Below are positions 50,601 through 63,219 of a stretch of DNA of 64,000 bases, piece after piece (within the stretch, counting starts at the first letter, position 1; every line of letters starts with the position of its first letter). The stretch covers positions 186,001 to 250,000 of the forward strand of contig JAQIFP010000002.1 in assembly GCA_030141585.1 (NCBI GenBank), in the 5' to 3' direction. The stretch is from Ophryocystis elektroscirrha. Taxonomy: Eukaryota > Apicomplexa > Conoidasida > Neogregarinorida > Ophryocystidae. The notes beneath the pieces are model-generated. The model was not told where the DNA came from. It ran no database searches and saw nothing but the letters and a program-made list of their open reading frames with translations. The position numbers and the translations under genes are program-made.

Positions 50601-52643
50601 GACTCTTCAAGCTTTTTTGCCTTCTGAGGTCGAAGGCTTAAGTTTACTCGATAAATCAACCATTGGAATAACGCGCCGTATAATATTTTTGCTACATTAT
50701 CTCTCATAATATAAGCTTCATTTAATTTGAGGGGAATTTTAATTGTTTCTTTAGATATTTCGACTTCACGGTTCAATAAAGCAATTTCAAAATTTACTGG
50801 ATTAACTTGTAAAATAGTGCAGACAATATCAAAATATTTTTTAGTTGTAGGATCTATAAGACTACTTTCATTTGGTCCTTCCTATATACAAAAAGGCTTA
50901 AGCTATTTGCGATTAAAAATATATATATATATATATATATACAACATATAGTATAATTTAACATATAGTTTATATAGGCATAGTTACATATTCTTATATG
51001 TACATATTTATATATACAAAAACCTTTTATTTTTGATTGTAATTACATTTTAATGCCTTCATATAATTACCTTGAATTTGATGTTGCCTAATTGTAGAAT
51101 TGATGCAACAAGACCAAATAACATTTCTTGTTCAGTAGAGGTAAATTTAAGATCATTCAATGATTCTTTTAACTCTTCAAAACAATTAAAATCATTTTCA
51201 TTATCTTTGACTCGCGTTTCTGCGTTTTCTTGAAAAGAAGAGTTTTCCATTTGCGGCGTTGTGTATGTATACGCTAATTTATTATCAGTCAGTTTATATA
51301 AATCCATGTATTCACCCAGTTCAGTTGACATTGCCACTAAGAAATATTTTTTTTTTTTTTTTACCTAGCAACTGATAAAAAACGTGATAATTTCTTTCAA
51401 GTTGAGAATGCTGCGTAACACGAGGTAATTCAAGTAAATAAGCTGTAATTTGAGCTCCCGTCATATTATTATTGTCGTCAAATTGAAGTTCAATCCATTT
51501 TCCAAATCTACTACTGTTTTTATTTCTACTTGTTTGAGCATTTCCAAAAGATTCTAGTACTGGACTAACACTTATTATTCGATCTTCAATAGTGCACTTG
51601 TCTTGAAATAATCAAAATTAATTAAAAATTGTGAAAATACCTTAAATTTTCTATTACTTACCATCTAAATCAAATAAGTTTGATTTGCTAGAATGTTTTA
51701 GTTTGAATTCCGTGTTGGCAATACTTGCTTGGGATATGTAGCTTAAAAATAATTTAGTGGATTCTGACTTTCCAGCTCCTGATTCCCCACTGATGATAAT
51801 AGCTTGGGATTTTAATCCGGTTCTTAAACGTCGAAATGCTTCAGCAGAAGTTTGATATATATGAGGAGAACATTCAAGGGGTTGTTCACTATTTTTATAA
51901 TAATTTAAGATTTCATCACTGTAAAGTCCTGTTTTCAATTTATCAATATTATAGTAACAAATATAATTTTCCCCATGTGCGTCACATGTGTAAACTAGTA
52001 TACATGCAGTGTTCTAAATATTTACATTTACATGCACCATATTTTTATTGCTTTAACCTATATGTTTCCTATAAACAATTTAAATACGTGTTAATAAGTT
52101 AAAGATACACATTTATGTTACAATGACATGTAGTTATTTTACCTGGAAGTTTAGCAAAGGGGTTAAGTGCTATCAATATACGTCCAACATTTGTATATAT
52201 AGCGGATTTAAAATATCTTATTCTAAGGGAATGTAATACTGTAGCTTCATTAACATCAGCTAATTTACATATATCATCAGGGCCTGGATGATTATATTAC
52301 ATATATAATATTTAACCTTCAAAAGACATACTATCTATGACAGGCATAATCAAATCATCAAATTTTTGGGTTTGAAGAGCATTAGAATATAGATCTGTAA
52401 ATAATTACACAGTTTAACCAAGTAAACTTGCTCAAATCTATAAATATAACTGATTCAAATACCTGAACAATCTTTAAAAGTTTCAGCTATATTTTTAAAT
52501 CGGGTAATATCCACAATATCTCCGACATTTTCCGTAGTATCCATATCAGTCACTTCATGCAACTTGTACTGATTATTGCTAATTTGCTCAGCCACACTCC
52601 ATACTTCAGTTTTGTGTGGTACCCAAAACAATTTAACCATCAC
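44641..52643 (-). CDS. MyTH4-FERM unconventional myosin
   Basis: Very large multi-exon gene (roughly 2,000 aa) starting MVKLFWVPHKTEVWSVAEQ. Motor: DVNEATVLHSLRIRYFKSAI, VGRILIALNPFAKLP, P-loop IISGESGAGKSESTKLFLSY, switch I FGNAQTSRNKNSSRFGKW, switch II LDIAGFESFKFNYFEQLCIN, and a converter with an IQ neck HPAIQIQSFWRGYRERKLLK near 49060. A charged, partly helical linker (48683-47000) follows. The MyTH4 core is LYNPELRDELYLQVVKQLID plus CELQGWLLLLFFCQTFMPSK at 46650-46440. The FERM-like region begins NYNIDIMILLMDNSRKRINI and holds LSLNLLELLEFPHIPG. MyTH4-FERM tails bind microtubules or membrane receptors. The second half of the motor shows long introns and several unplaced small exons. Confidence 0.85.
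50919..50941. repeat. (AT)n microsatellite in myosin intron
   Basis: AT dinucleotide run inside an intron of the MyTH4-FERM myosin gene. Confidence 0.85.
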
Positions 52644-52761
52644 ATATATTCAATAAAAACAAAAAAAAAAAAAAGTTTTTAATTATCTTATATCATGCAG
52701 CCACTTTTTAGATTCAATATTTGAAAATTGTTTAGGTTCAAAAGTTATAAACACAAAAAAG

Positions 52762-55700
52762 TTATAAAGTTTCGATTAATAGCTGTTGTAATTTCGCCCG
52801 AATATTCCTAATACTTGTAGGATTTTTGGCGTCTTACCAGTTCTTAGTTGTAATAAGCATCACTAAACGTTTTATCAATATGTTGATATGAGCTTTGCTT
52901 CCTACATATTCTACACTTTTATATACAATATGAGTATCTTTCGGAAGAATGAAAGTATGAAGAGAATCAAGTATGTACTCAATTTCCTCTAATTTTTGGC
53001 TAGGGATCGGACACTAAAAAAAAAATTCAATATTGTATATTATTTTTATATTTGTATATTTGATGCTATTCAAGCACTTTGTAATATACCTTTCTGCTAA
53101 GAGAATCATTCTTTATATACTGGCTTAGTAGTAAGTCGGTTATATTCATCAAGCACTGAAACGCTATAGGGTTCAATATGGATGACTTTTTTGATGCACA
53201 AAAAACACTATTAATATTTTATACGTATAAAAATTGTTACGATTGGAAGGCAGATAATGTAAGTTTATAATTTCTATCAAAATCGGCTAGTATTGTTAAA
53301 TTGTATATTAATTCGAACTAAGGCAAATGTTACTTCGTAGGTTTTACTATTATTTCTTCCACAGTAGTTTCAGTGGATATATGTAACAATAAGTATTTTA
53401 AGGTAACTAGTAAAACTTTTTCAAAGCTGAAGTCCATAGAATTCTATAAAGTTATATTATATAATCACAAATTATAATATTAAATTGTATATTAGCAAGA
53501 CTATAATGTTTCAATTATTTACTATATAGAGTAATTTAATATTGATTAATTTACATTCAACAAATATATATATGCTATATTTTTAATTACTAAATTCTGT
53601 AAAAATTGGAAAAAAATTCTTCAAAATTATTTTTAGCTAATAAAGTATAAATAAATTTTATAGGTGATGTTAATACAACAAAAAAATAATTACTAACAAA
53701 TGTTAATATAATACCCACACACAAAAGTTTCAAAGATTGTGAAAGCTTACTTTTTTATAAGAAATTAGTTGCAACACAAATGGAGGAAAGGGTTGCTTTT
53801 TTTCTTGAGCATCTCCATTTCTTCTATTGATAACCTTTAGTAAAACTTGATTATTAAGAAATTGCAAAAAATCTGTCATTAAATCTTCAAGTTGAGGTGT
53901 TTTTAGATACAGCAAATGAGCAGAGTCGACAAGAAGCTGACAGTAAACTTCAAATATTACTGCTGGAAATTCATGATAAATAAAATTATCAGTAGAATAT
54001 TCTTCAAGCAGTAATATCAGTGTATTTTTTAGAAACGTGATAGCAGAAATATAATTATCGATTGTAAAATGATTATTAACTGTTTTGATTAACATTTTTC
54101 TATAAAGCTCTGAACCAATTACAAATTATTCACCTTATCAACAAACATAAATAATTGATTATTTGCATACTCACATACACTCCATACGGTGAACCATAAA
54201 TGATTTCGGAGTTGAGAAATATCGAAGAAATCTAAAAAAAGTAATAAAATAAAATTATTTACTTCTGAGATTATAACCATGCCGCATTCTGGTTCATTTT
54301 TAAGTAATGATTCCCATGGAAAAAGATTAAATAAGATTATAAACAAGTTATTGATTTGCTCAGGCAGCTCCACTTTGCATAAGAAAAACCGTTCGATGGT
54401 ACACGTAAAATTGTCTATCACGTTAGCAAGAAAAAACCTTGAAAATACCTTTTGTATTAATCAGAAAATACAAATCTTTGTCTATATGCTCAAAATCAAC
54501 ATTTTGAAGATGTTTTAAGCATGGAAATACACTATTTGAACCATTTAGTGTTTCTGGTACCAAATGGGATGTATGGTAAGTGATTTTGCTCAATTGATCG
54601 GGTGTCTTAAGTTTTGCTAGAATTTGTATAGACATAAAATTTAATAAATTCTCGAATAATGTAAAGTCCTCAGTGTTATTATTTGCTTGCATTATTTGAC
54701 AATGATTATTTTTCGAAATCTTGCAGGGTTTCAAATAGTCTAATATAAATATTGTACATAAGTGTGCTGTAGTCATATATTCGAATTTATTTTGGGGTTT
54801 CACGTTTGAAAGTGTGTCTATTAACACATCAAGTAGTTTAAGAGGAAAAAAGCCTTGGCTTGGCTTTACAATCAAATTAACTTCAAGCAAATGAAGTGTT
54901 TTCCATAAATTATCAATTACTCCCGTAAACTCATCAGAAAATTGCTTTGAAACACTTAATGTGGCAATATCTCTCATAACTGTGAATGTGCATAGACAAA
55001 CTGAAAAAAAATACAAATATTTAAAATGAAAATTCGATACATATGTTGCGAAAGATATGACATATTATAGATCTAGAATTAATCATAAAGTATCATCATA
55101 ACTATGTAAAATATTTAATATTATTCAAATAATCAAGAATATTCGGGAGTATAAATAAAATATAATTACACAGCAGCTGAACAAATTATTTATAATATTG
55201 TTGCTATAAATATATAATCATGAATAATTTACCCTGGAATGCGTTTTCTATCAGAAAATTTAAATTAGAAATTATTAGATTTATGAACTCAAGAAAAGAA
55301 TGCAAAAGCTCTTGAATATAGCCTTTCTCAATTTCGTTAAAGAAAGCTTCTTCTGATTTTAGTATAAATTGTATAATATTAAATACCTATAAAGCAAAAT
55401 ATGAAACAATTCAAACTTGAAATTTCTTTAAACTATGTATTTTACACTCCGTACTTCTAGTAGCATCATGTTGACACTTTCGCTCCAAACTTTTAAAGGT
55501 GTATCTCGTGAATGATGCTCTATGCCTATTTGTTGAATGAGTTCTTGAGGATCGTGAAATTCTAAGATCAAGCTTTTATAAATCTTCTGGGTTTCGTTGA
55601 CAGATTGTAATAATATTGGAAGTATACAAAGATTCAAAGAAGTTTCCAGATTATCCATATTTGCAATATATGAAGAGCATAGCGTACGCAAACCACAATT

Positions 55701-58700
55701 TCTCAATTCAATCCTGTTATGAGTACAATAACGCTGTATAATCTTAAAAATACGATTCAATGTATATTCAAAATCGCCTATAAGTAATAAATTAAAAGGT
55801 AAACAATTAAATTGAAATTCCGAAATGTCGACAAAAGGCATTATTAAGTGGCCATACTTGTCAAGTTTGATTTGATGTTCCGCAAGGAACTGGACACCAT
55901 AAAAACAATTTCCTTTAAGTTCTTTCGATAATACCTTTTTCCGTTTCGAAATATTTTCCGCTAGAGACCACAAGATCTCTATAGCAGTAAATATCATATT
56001 ATCATCAGATTCTGTCATTTTGTCATCTAATATACTTATAAGAATATCATATTGGTTCTAAAAAAAAAAATATATATTATACAAAACTTTAGGAAAAATA
56101 CTAGTTGCTTTAATACAATGATTAAACTTACTGTATAAGTAAATGTATGCAGAAATTCTTGTACAATTACTTGGATCATGTCGTATAGTATAATAATCTC
56201 ATTTACAGATGTATAAATCTGTAATGCGTGCGACGCAATAATTAATATATATAATGAAGTTAAAGTTGGATGTTGAAATTGAAATGTATTTGAACGAATA
56301 ATACTAAATATGCTGTTTAATATTTCATTCTTTAAGTTTTGATTAAACATTCGGCTATTGTCAAATAAACAAGTTATAACGTATCCTTTAATCATTACAG
56401 AATAAAAGTTTTTTTCTATGGGTTCAATATCAGACACCAACTGTTCAATCAATTTACGGTTCCAATTTAATAAATTATAGCGTAAATTGAAATCAGCAAA
56501 CTTTTGAGCTGTCACAAATAAATATTTGTATATTATCGGAACAATTGTTATGGGTTTTTTTTTAAATTTGAGGGTGAGAAGTATACTGACAAATTTTTCT
56601 ATTATTGTTGTGTTTAAAGCAGCCGCATACTGGCCATCTGCACCAGGTGATTCATTGCGAGGAAGACTAGGCGAATAATTGGATGGTATAACAGGTGAAT
56701 AGTTACAATGTATGACAGGTGATTCAGTGCAAGCTAAAACATGTGAACTATTCCGAGCTAAAGTATTTTTGAAGTACGGTGATAAGAAGTCTGTATTAAA
56801 TGAATCCTGTGATTCTGTTTTCTTCTGAGAATATCCCATATTTATGTAAAATAACTCATTTAAAAAACAGATTTCATTGAAATCTTGATTATATGTCACA
56901 AAACATTTCTTTATTAACGATTTGAAATAAGTGATAAATGATTTTTCATCAATGAGGGTTAGATACAATTCAAGCATTATATAGTAAATATAATTGGAAA
57001 AAAGAACAATCGATTTAGCGTTTTTAGTTTCAATAAAACTAAAAACACACTGGTATATATTAAGCATTGCATGATTATCATTACGCTCATTATTTGTACA
57101 TTTGTACAGATTTTCAAAGTCCGCTTTACTCAACTTCAACATTAAAAGCTGATTAGCTGTGAAGAGAACGTTGTTGTACACGTCCCAATGCTGTTTGTTG
57201 AAGCAACAACCTATGTGAGTACCCAAATATAAAACTGCAGCTGCAGAAATTTTTTGGTACTCTGTAATAGGATCTTTAGGACAGTTATGAGTTATGATTA
57301 ATAGACAGCTTAGTAAAGCTTTGGAATGGTTATATAAGCCAAATATTGTAGCCAATAAACATAAATGATTCAATAAAAATAGCTTAAATCCATCTGAAGT
57401 ATTTGATAACAGTAATAATAGTAGATTCAGTGTTGATAGTAAAAATTCCCAGGTTGCATCAATTAAATTAGAAAATATACATCTTTCTTCATTGAAGGGT
57501 CTTTCCAAAGGTGTATAAATTAAGTTGTTACCATCTAAATATATATAGCTGTTGCTAACAGGGCGAACTATTGTTTCACATGTCCGATTAATCAAAGTGA
57601 TACCCTCAGTGTAATCTAAAATATTTATATAAGGCAAATAATCAAACTTCAACTAACGATTATTGCATTTAAATATATATTACGCAAAATAAAATATATT
57701 TACGTATACATCAAGTTTCATATAGAACTTTTATATAGAAATATAAAACTCAGGATATATATTACCAAGAATCATATTTTTTATTAAATACTCTATGCAG
57801 TTAATCAAAAGCTGGACACTTTCTTGCAAAGTTTGGGATTGAAATTGACGGGAATTTTCTTGTGTATTTGCCAATTTGAGCTGATTTGAATCATATTGAT
57901 TCAATAATGAAGGAAAGTCTAAAACTAACTGGGATGTATTGAATGCTATGTTTAATAATTCCACTAAAGATAAACTCAAAGTTTTTGTTTCTTCGGCTGG
58001 ATCTATGTCAAATAAGTTTTTATCAACATTTCTCAGAATTGACGGAATAACCAAGGGATAAACTAAACGAGATTCAAAAGATCTAACGTTAAATTCATTG
58101 ATTGTGCAGTCATCAACAAAATAACACATTTCATGAATGAATTTTGTGCCACTTTCAATGATGATCTGACATAATCGATGAGAAAGTTTGTTGGTAGTGA
58201 CTAAAAAACTAAAGTACTGCATTGATATGGTGGAAAAATATAAATCTCCTTTCACATCTATCATGCTAATTATTTTAAGAATAAAATCGTCTTTGTGCCA
58301 ATTACACGGATCTTCCAATTGGAGCATACAATGGCACAATCGGAATAACCTAAAATTCATTTTATATATTAAATTTTTATTACTTATAAAGCAGTAGTTC
58401 CAAGAAAATACATTTTATTTAAATATATTTTATTAAATTTTGATCAGCAGAGCTTTCAATTAATTAAATTTATCTAACAATTAATATAATATAGCACTGA
58501 TAATATGAATATCAATCAATAGAAATAATTATATACGTTATTATTATATACCATACTTTGAAATAACTAGGTAATTTGAATCTGGTTTAAATAATTGATT
58601 TATTATATATGACTTGGTCTCTCTAAGTATGCTGGAAAACTTGGGATACAGATTAATAATAGAAGGGGACGTAATTAAAGTTGATGTTAACACTTCAGTT

Positions 58701-59871
58701 GCAAAACTCAAACTCATAGGAAGGTCGCATAACTCTGAATTCTTTTCTTGTATAACTTGGCAAATATTAGTAAATATTTGAATTGTCACAAACGTGATAG
58801 ATTCTTCATTTATATCTACATTTAAAATTTATTATCATAACTCAAAAGTTAGTAATAAATAAAAAAAATTAACTTTATTTGATACGTACATATAATACGC
58901 AGTAAAAAATATTCTAATTAATACCTTCAGTATTATAGAAAGTAGCGTGCATAGAATCTAACAGAAATTTGAAAAGTTGATTGATGCCTGCAAGTGCAGA
59001 TTGCTGTGTTGAAAGAAACATCGATTTTTCATGCATTAGTAGAAGGATGCGCAACATATTAAAAACTCTAGAATACGCTATATCACTCTGTTTTGGAATA
59101 ATTGGAGTATTTTGCTGGAATAAAATAATCAAAGTCTGCAGAATTCTTAACTGCACTGACTCTGTAAGTGGAGAATTGGGATCATATATATAAACTTTTG
59201 GGTAAGCTATTTTGGGTGCATTTACACTGAGAGAGTCCGATAATTTAGGAAGCAAAATAACTTTTTGTTCATAGGCCAAACTCTCGGTACTAGCTTCAGT
59301 ATGCAATAATAATAGCTGTAATAAGTTGTCTAATTGATCATCTGAAAAAAATATTTCACTCAACAGTAAGTTCTCGGAAAAGTCATTTGAGGACATCAAT
59401 TTTACGTCGATTTGAGATAAGTATAATTGCTGTTTTTGCCATAAAAGTAAATTTTTCTTTAAAGCAGATAATCCTAAGAGCAAACATTTTTGTAAAACCC
59501 CGCAGGAACTTGCTGAAGCCATACTATTAGATACACTCCATAATATAGATAAAACGTCCCAAGTCAAAAAAATACGTTTAGTATTCTCGGAAGTTTCTAA
59601 AAAATAGCATATGTTATGAAATTTTTATTTTATAATTTTATATATTTTTTTTTATTATTATTTTTAACATATTATTTTAAATATTATAATGTAACTTACG
59701 TTCATCAATAAATCGTTGTATATTATTTAGGGCTGTCTTAGCGACAGTTTTTACATTCGCACAATTGCGATCGCATTCTTTAATAACCTCTTCAATATCT
59801 TTTTCAATTTGATTATACACGATGAGCACTCTGGTGTTACATATGCATGATAAACTTATTTTAGAACTCAT
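52762..59871 (-). CDS. MON2: MON2 homologue, Sec7-related Golgi/endosome trafficking protein
   Basis: About fifteen exons over 7.1 kb, starting MSSKISLSCICNTRVLIVYN. The DCB-like N-terminus (IEKDIEEVIKECDRNCANVK) and the region LRILQTLIILFQQNTPIIPK resemble MON2. The clearest match is the HDS region: FTAIEILWSLAENISKRKKV, ELRNCGLRTLCSSYIANMDN and HHSRDTPLKVWSESVNMMLL, equivalent to the MON2/BIG motif with IHHSRNT-A-K-W-E. No Sec7 catalytic domain is present, as in MON2, which scaffolds DOPEY and phospholipid flippases in endosome-to-Golgi recycling. A short repeat of the type PVIxxNYSP/SPxxxxNxSP occurs near 56640-56750. The last exon ends QQLLIETL. The gene runs in the same direction as the upstream myosin gene. 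Confidence 0.8.
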
Positions 59872-60204
59872 TTTATTCTACATAGAATCAATCATTGCAA
59901 TAAATTTCTCCATGAACAGACTTATGTGACAAAATTTATTCTTTACTAAAATTATTAAATTATCAAATACGTGTTTATGTGGATGAACGTATATTTCGTA
60001 TATTGGGGTTTTTATGATAAACTTGTTTTACAGCATATAGTTTTAGCATATACTCGAATAACGACTAAGTATACGCTTATATACACTAAATAAAGGTTTT
60101 TTAATTAACTAATGCTAAACAAATTTAAGGAAAAAATAATAATATATCAGTTAAATGTCTTTATATTAATTAGTCATATTGCAACTCCAAAAATAGAACC
60201 ATAA
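59872..60204. other. Intergenic
   Basis: About 330 bp of AT-rich sequence between MON2 and the downstream minus-strand gene. Nothing is recognised. Confidence 0.35.
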
Positions 60205-61452
60205 TCAAAGACTCCTATAGGTACAACTAGACAATGTTTTACTAGTAACTATCAAACCTGAACAGAAAGTTGGAAACCATATAAGTTGATTGTCAGCATT
60301 AATGTCTTCATCATTTATCATTTGATAATTGACTTACGGTAATTTAATGTGACAGATTTACATTCTTCTAAGTGATGGCATTTTATTAAACTTTCCGACA
60401 AACTTTGGTAATCTTGATTTCCTGTTAAATCAACCTATAGCATATGTTCAAGTATAATTATTTTACAGTTAAAATTTGATGCAATTCAGGGCAAATCGCT
60501 CTATAATTTAGTGAAATATTGTAATTTTCTAATCCTTTGATTACTGACACTTAAAAAACATTATATTGGAGTATCACTACAACTATCAGATTTCAACGCA
60601 TAAAGACTATTCTGAGCTTTTATAACATTATTCCAATTAGTCTCTGATTAAGAAAAATAATAACATCAATGTATTTGAATATAATTGCATGAGTTGTTGT
60701 TGATCTCATGAATGCTGTGCACTGATATTTTATATATGTATATGTTTTATTCTATGAATGTATATATTCATTTTATACATCAAGCAAGCTTATGATATTA
60801 AACATACTGATAATTATTTTTGGATGATATATATATTTAATATAATCTAGACACATTTATATCATTTTAATTAACGCATTTTTTTTTCAATTTGATTCAA
60901 ATATAATTTGATGATTCTCACTTACTATCACAAATATGAACACTACTGGGGAGTTTTTTGTTGAAAGAAAATGCAGAACATGTTGTGGTCTCATCGCAAA
61001 CAATTTGAGCAAGTATTTCGTCGTCATAATTTTTCTATTGAATTATATTTAATCAAAGCTTACTGAAAAATTATAATGATTTTCAAAAACTTGACATTTA
61101 GAAGCTACTCCTGGTATATACTTAAATTATAAATTCATTTAAATCGAATGAACTTACTAGGTATTTTTCTGCTGATATAATATCTGTTTTAAATTATACA
61201 TGTAAATGTTCTCACGTATGCCATTGTGCTCAGAAACTGAATCTAGTAAAGCCGAAAAAGTCAGTGATGTATTTTTATAATTCTCTGGTACATCAAATGT
61301 CCAAACGGGTAATTGAGCAACAAATGGAAAAAACTAACATATTCATAATTATTAGATTATTTTACTCCAACAAATTTTGTTTTCGAACTGACTATAACAT
61401 TAAAGTAAAATGTAAAAAACAAAAAAAAAATTAACGTATTTTTATTTTTCAT
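60205..61452 (-). CDS. Secreted PAN/apple-like Cys-rich protein (small exons)
   Basis: Found by hand splicing, because no exon reaches ORF-caller length. The ATG at 61452 gives a signal peptide: MKNKNTLIFFLFFTFYFNVI then VSS. In-phase 32-nt introns join FPFVAQLPVWTFDVPENYKN, then HIISAEKYL, then YIPGVASKCQVFENHYNF, then SKNYDDEILAQIVCDETTTC with SAFSFNKKLPSSVHICD. The spacing (C-x-V-F near the start, a C six before another C, C-x-AF-x-F) fits a PAN/apple module. A second similar unit follows a 300-nt intron: GLENYNISLNYRAICPELHQ, VDLTGNQDYQSLSESLIKCH, HLEECKSVTLNYR, ending SSCTYRSL. PAN modules bind carbohydrate or protein in micronemal and oocyst-stage proteins. The last exon is least certain. 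Confidence 0.6.
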
Positions 61453-61518
61453 AACTAAGAGAGGGAGTCATAAAATATTAGTTTTGGTTTTTTTGATATG
61501 TAAAAATGTAATTATTAA

Positions 61519-63084
61519 TTGTTAATAAATAAAAGTTCCGTTTTTGCCTATTCATACAATCATTATAATTTTAAAAACTGTTCATTTTTCAATTTAAGTT
61601 TAAGAAGAACAAATGTATCATTTACTACACTAAATGGTGAAATAACAATTGATATTTCATATAACGTACAGGGTCCCTCGTCAAAAATGTTAACTCCAGG
61701 TTGGATAGAAATTCCAGCTCCTTCTAATCGTGATTTATATATCCCGTCTGAATTAAGAGATAAAGTTCGAGTAAGAATTTTGTACATAACTTGCTAATTT
61801 CAGTTACACTTTAGTTAAATATATTTACTCTTGCTTTTCTTATTAAATTTTGTAAAGATATTTTTTTTTTACCGAAAATATCTTAAAAAAAATTTTTATA
61901 TGTTGTAATATATATTTATTACTTTATAATTTATTTGTTTGTAAGCATGCTCAAATTATTACATGCAACTCATAAAACTCATCTTCTACGTTTTTATGCA
62001 TAATAATTAATTAATTATAATAATTGATTCAGGTTTTTTACAAGACACACACTGCCACTGGAACTAGTATAGATTGGGTTTTCGAAAACTTAGTAAGATT
62101 TATATGCACGTTAATTAGCAAATCAATATACATGAAAATATATAATTCAATATATGCATGTATATATAATTATATAATTTGATACCTATAGAGCAATATA
62201 TTTATTTGATGCTATAAAATTTCAAAACTTTATTTTAAATAATTTATTTAAATTTATTACGAAATAGTTGTCGGAAATATATAAAGCCTTATTACATTTA
62301 TCTTTATATATATCTATAATTTTTATACAATTCATGTACATATGATATACATCTTACTGCCTCACTTTCGGTTACAACAAACTAAATAACTCTCAAAAAT
62401 ACTTTTACATTATTATCTATAATCAATTAATTCAGTACATTTTGTATTGTATTGTAAAATAAATGTTATTTAATTTGAAGAAGTTATTAGATAACAAATG
62501 TTATTATTTTATAAAACATACATTCTATTTACATGAGATAGAAATGAAAAAACACAAATTTATTCAAAACTTTCCTCTATCAGGATAATTGCTCATGTCA
62601 TAAAGATTGTGTTACAATTGGAGACCGACAACAATTGTTATCTACTGGAAAACAGTGTAAATCAGCCACTTATACATCTGAAACTATACATCATAAAGAA
62701 CCTCCTTACATCACGGAAGCAGACAGAGTTCGAACTTTACCTATGGAATTACCACGTAGATCTTCCGTTTACTGTAATCCAATTAAAAATAATACAATAA
62801 AGCCAAAGAATGATAAGGTTTCGAGTGATTCTTTCCGAGTTGGAAACGTTATTATTAGAGCTAATAAAAATTTTACAGCTCATGCTGAACCAATCAATCC
62901 ACAAATGTGGCTTCAAGAACCAGCACATCAATATGCGTTTCATTTAGGAGAATCCGAGCCTAATTTAAAAGGTTGCTACATTGCATATTCGTCTAGTGAA
63001 CCCAAAACTCATATTTTAATAGGGTCACAATGTATACACATTACTCCTGCTTTGGGAATAGAGTTCTTTTATTCTCCTCAATAG
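61519..63084 (+). CDS. Cys-containing, probably secreted protein, hypothetical
   Basis: Three exons recognised: about 61519-61776 (SVFAYSYNHYNFKNCSFFNL ... WIEIPAPSNRDLYIPSELRD), 62033-62091 (VFYKTHTATGTSIDWVFENL) and 62584-63084 (DNCSCHKDCVTIGDRQQLL ... ending ALGIEFFYSPQ). A 490-nt intron, long for this genome, precedes the last exon. No ATG precedes the first exon in frame, so a short 5' exon, perhaps with a signal peptide, is missing. Potential N-glycosylation sites (NCS, NVS, NFT) and scattered Cys suggest an extracytoplasmic protein. No family is recognised. It is divergent from the PAN-like gene and so may share its control region. Confidence 0.55.
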
Positions 63085-63219
63085 AATTATATGTTGAGAT
63101 ATTATGTATTAGCAAATTTTTTTTCTTATTTTAAAGCTGTGTAATTTTATCGCAATAAACAAAATTACTGTTATTAAAAAATAACTTAATGTATTGATCA
63201 AGAAATTAATCTTAATATT

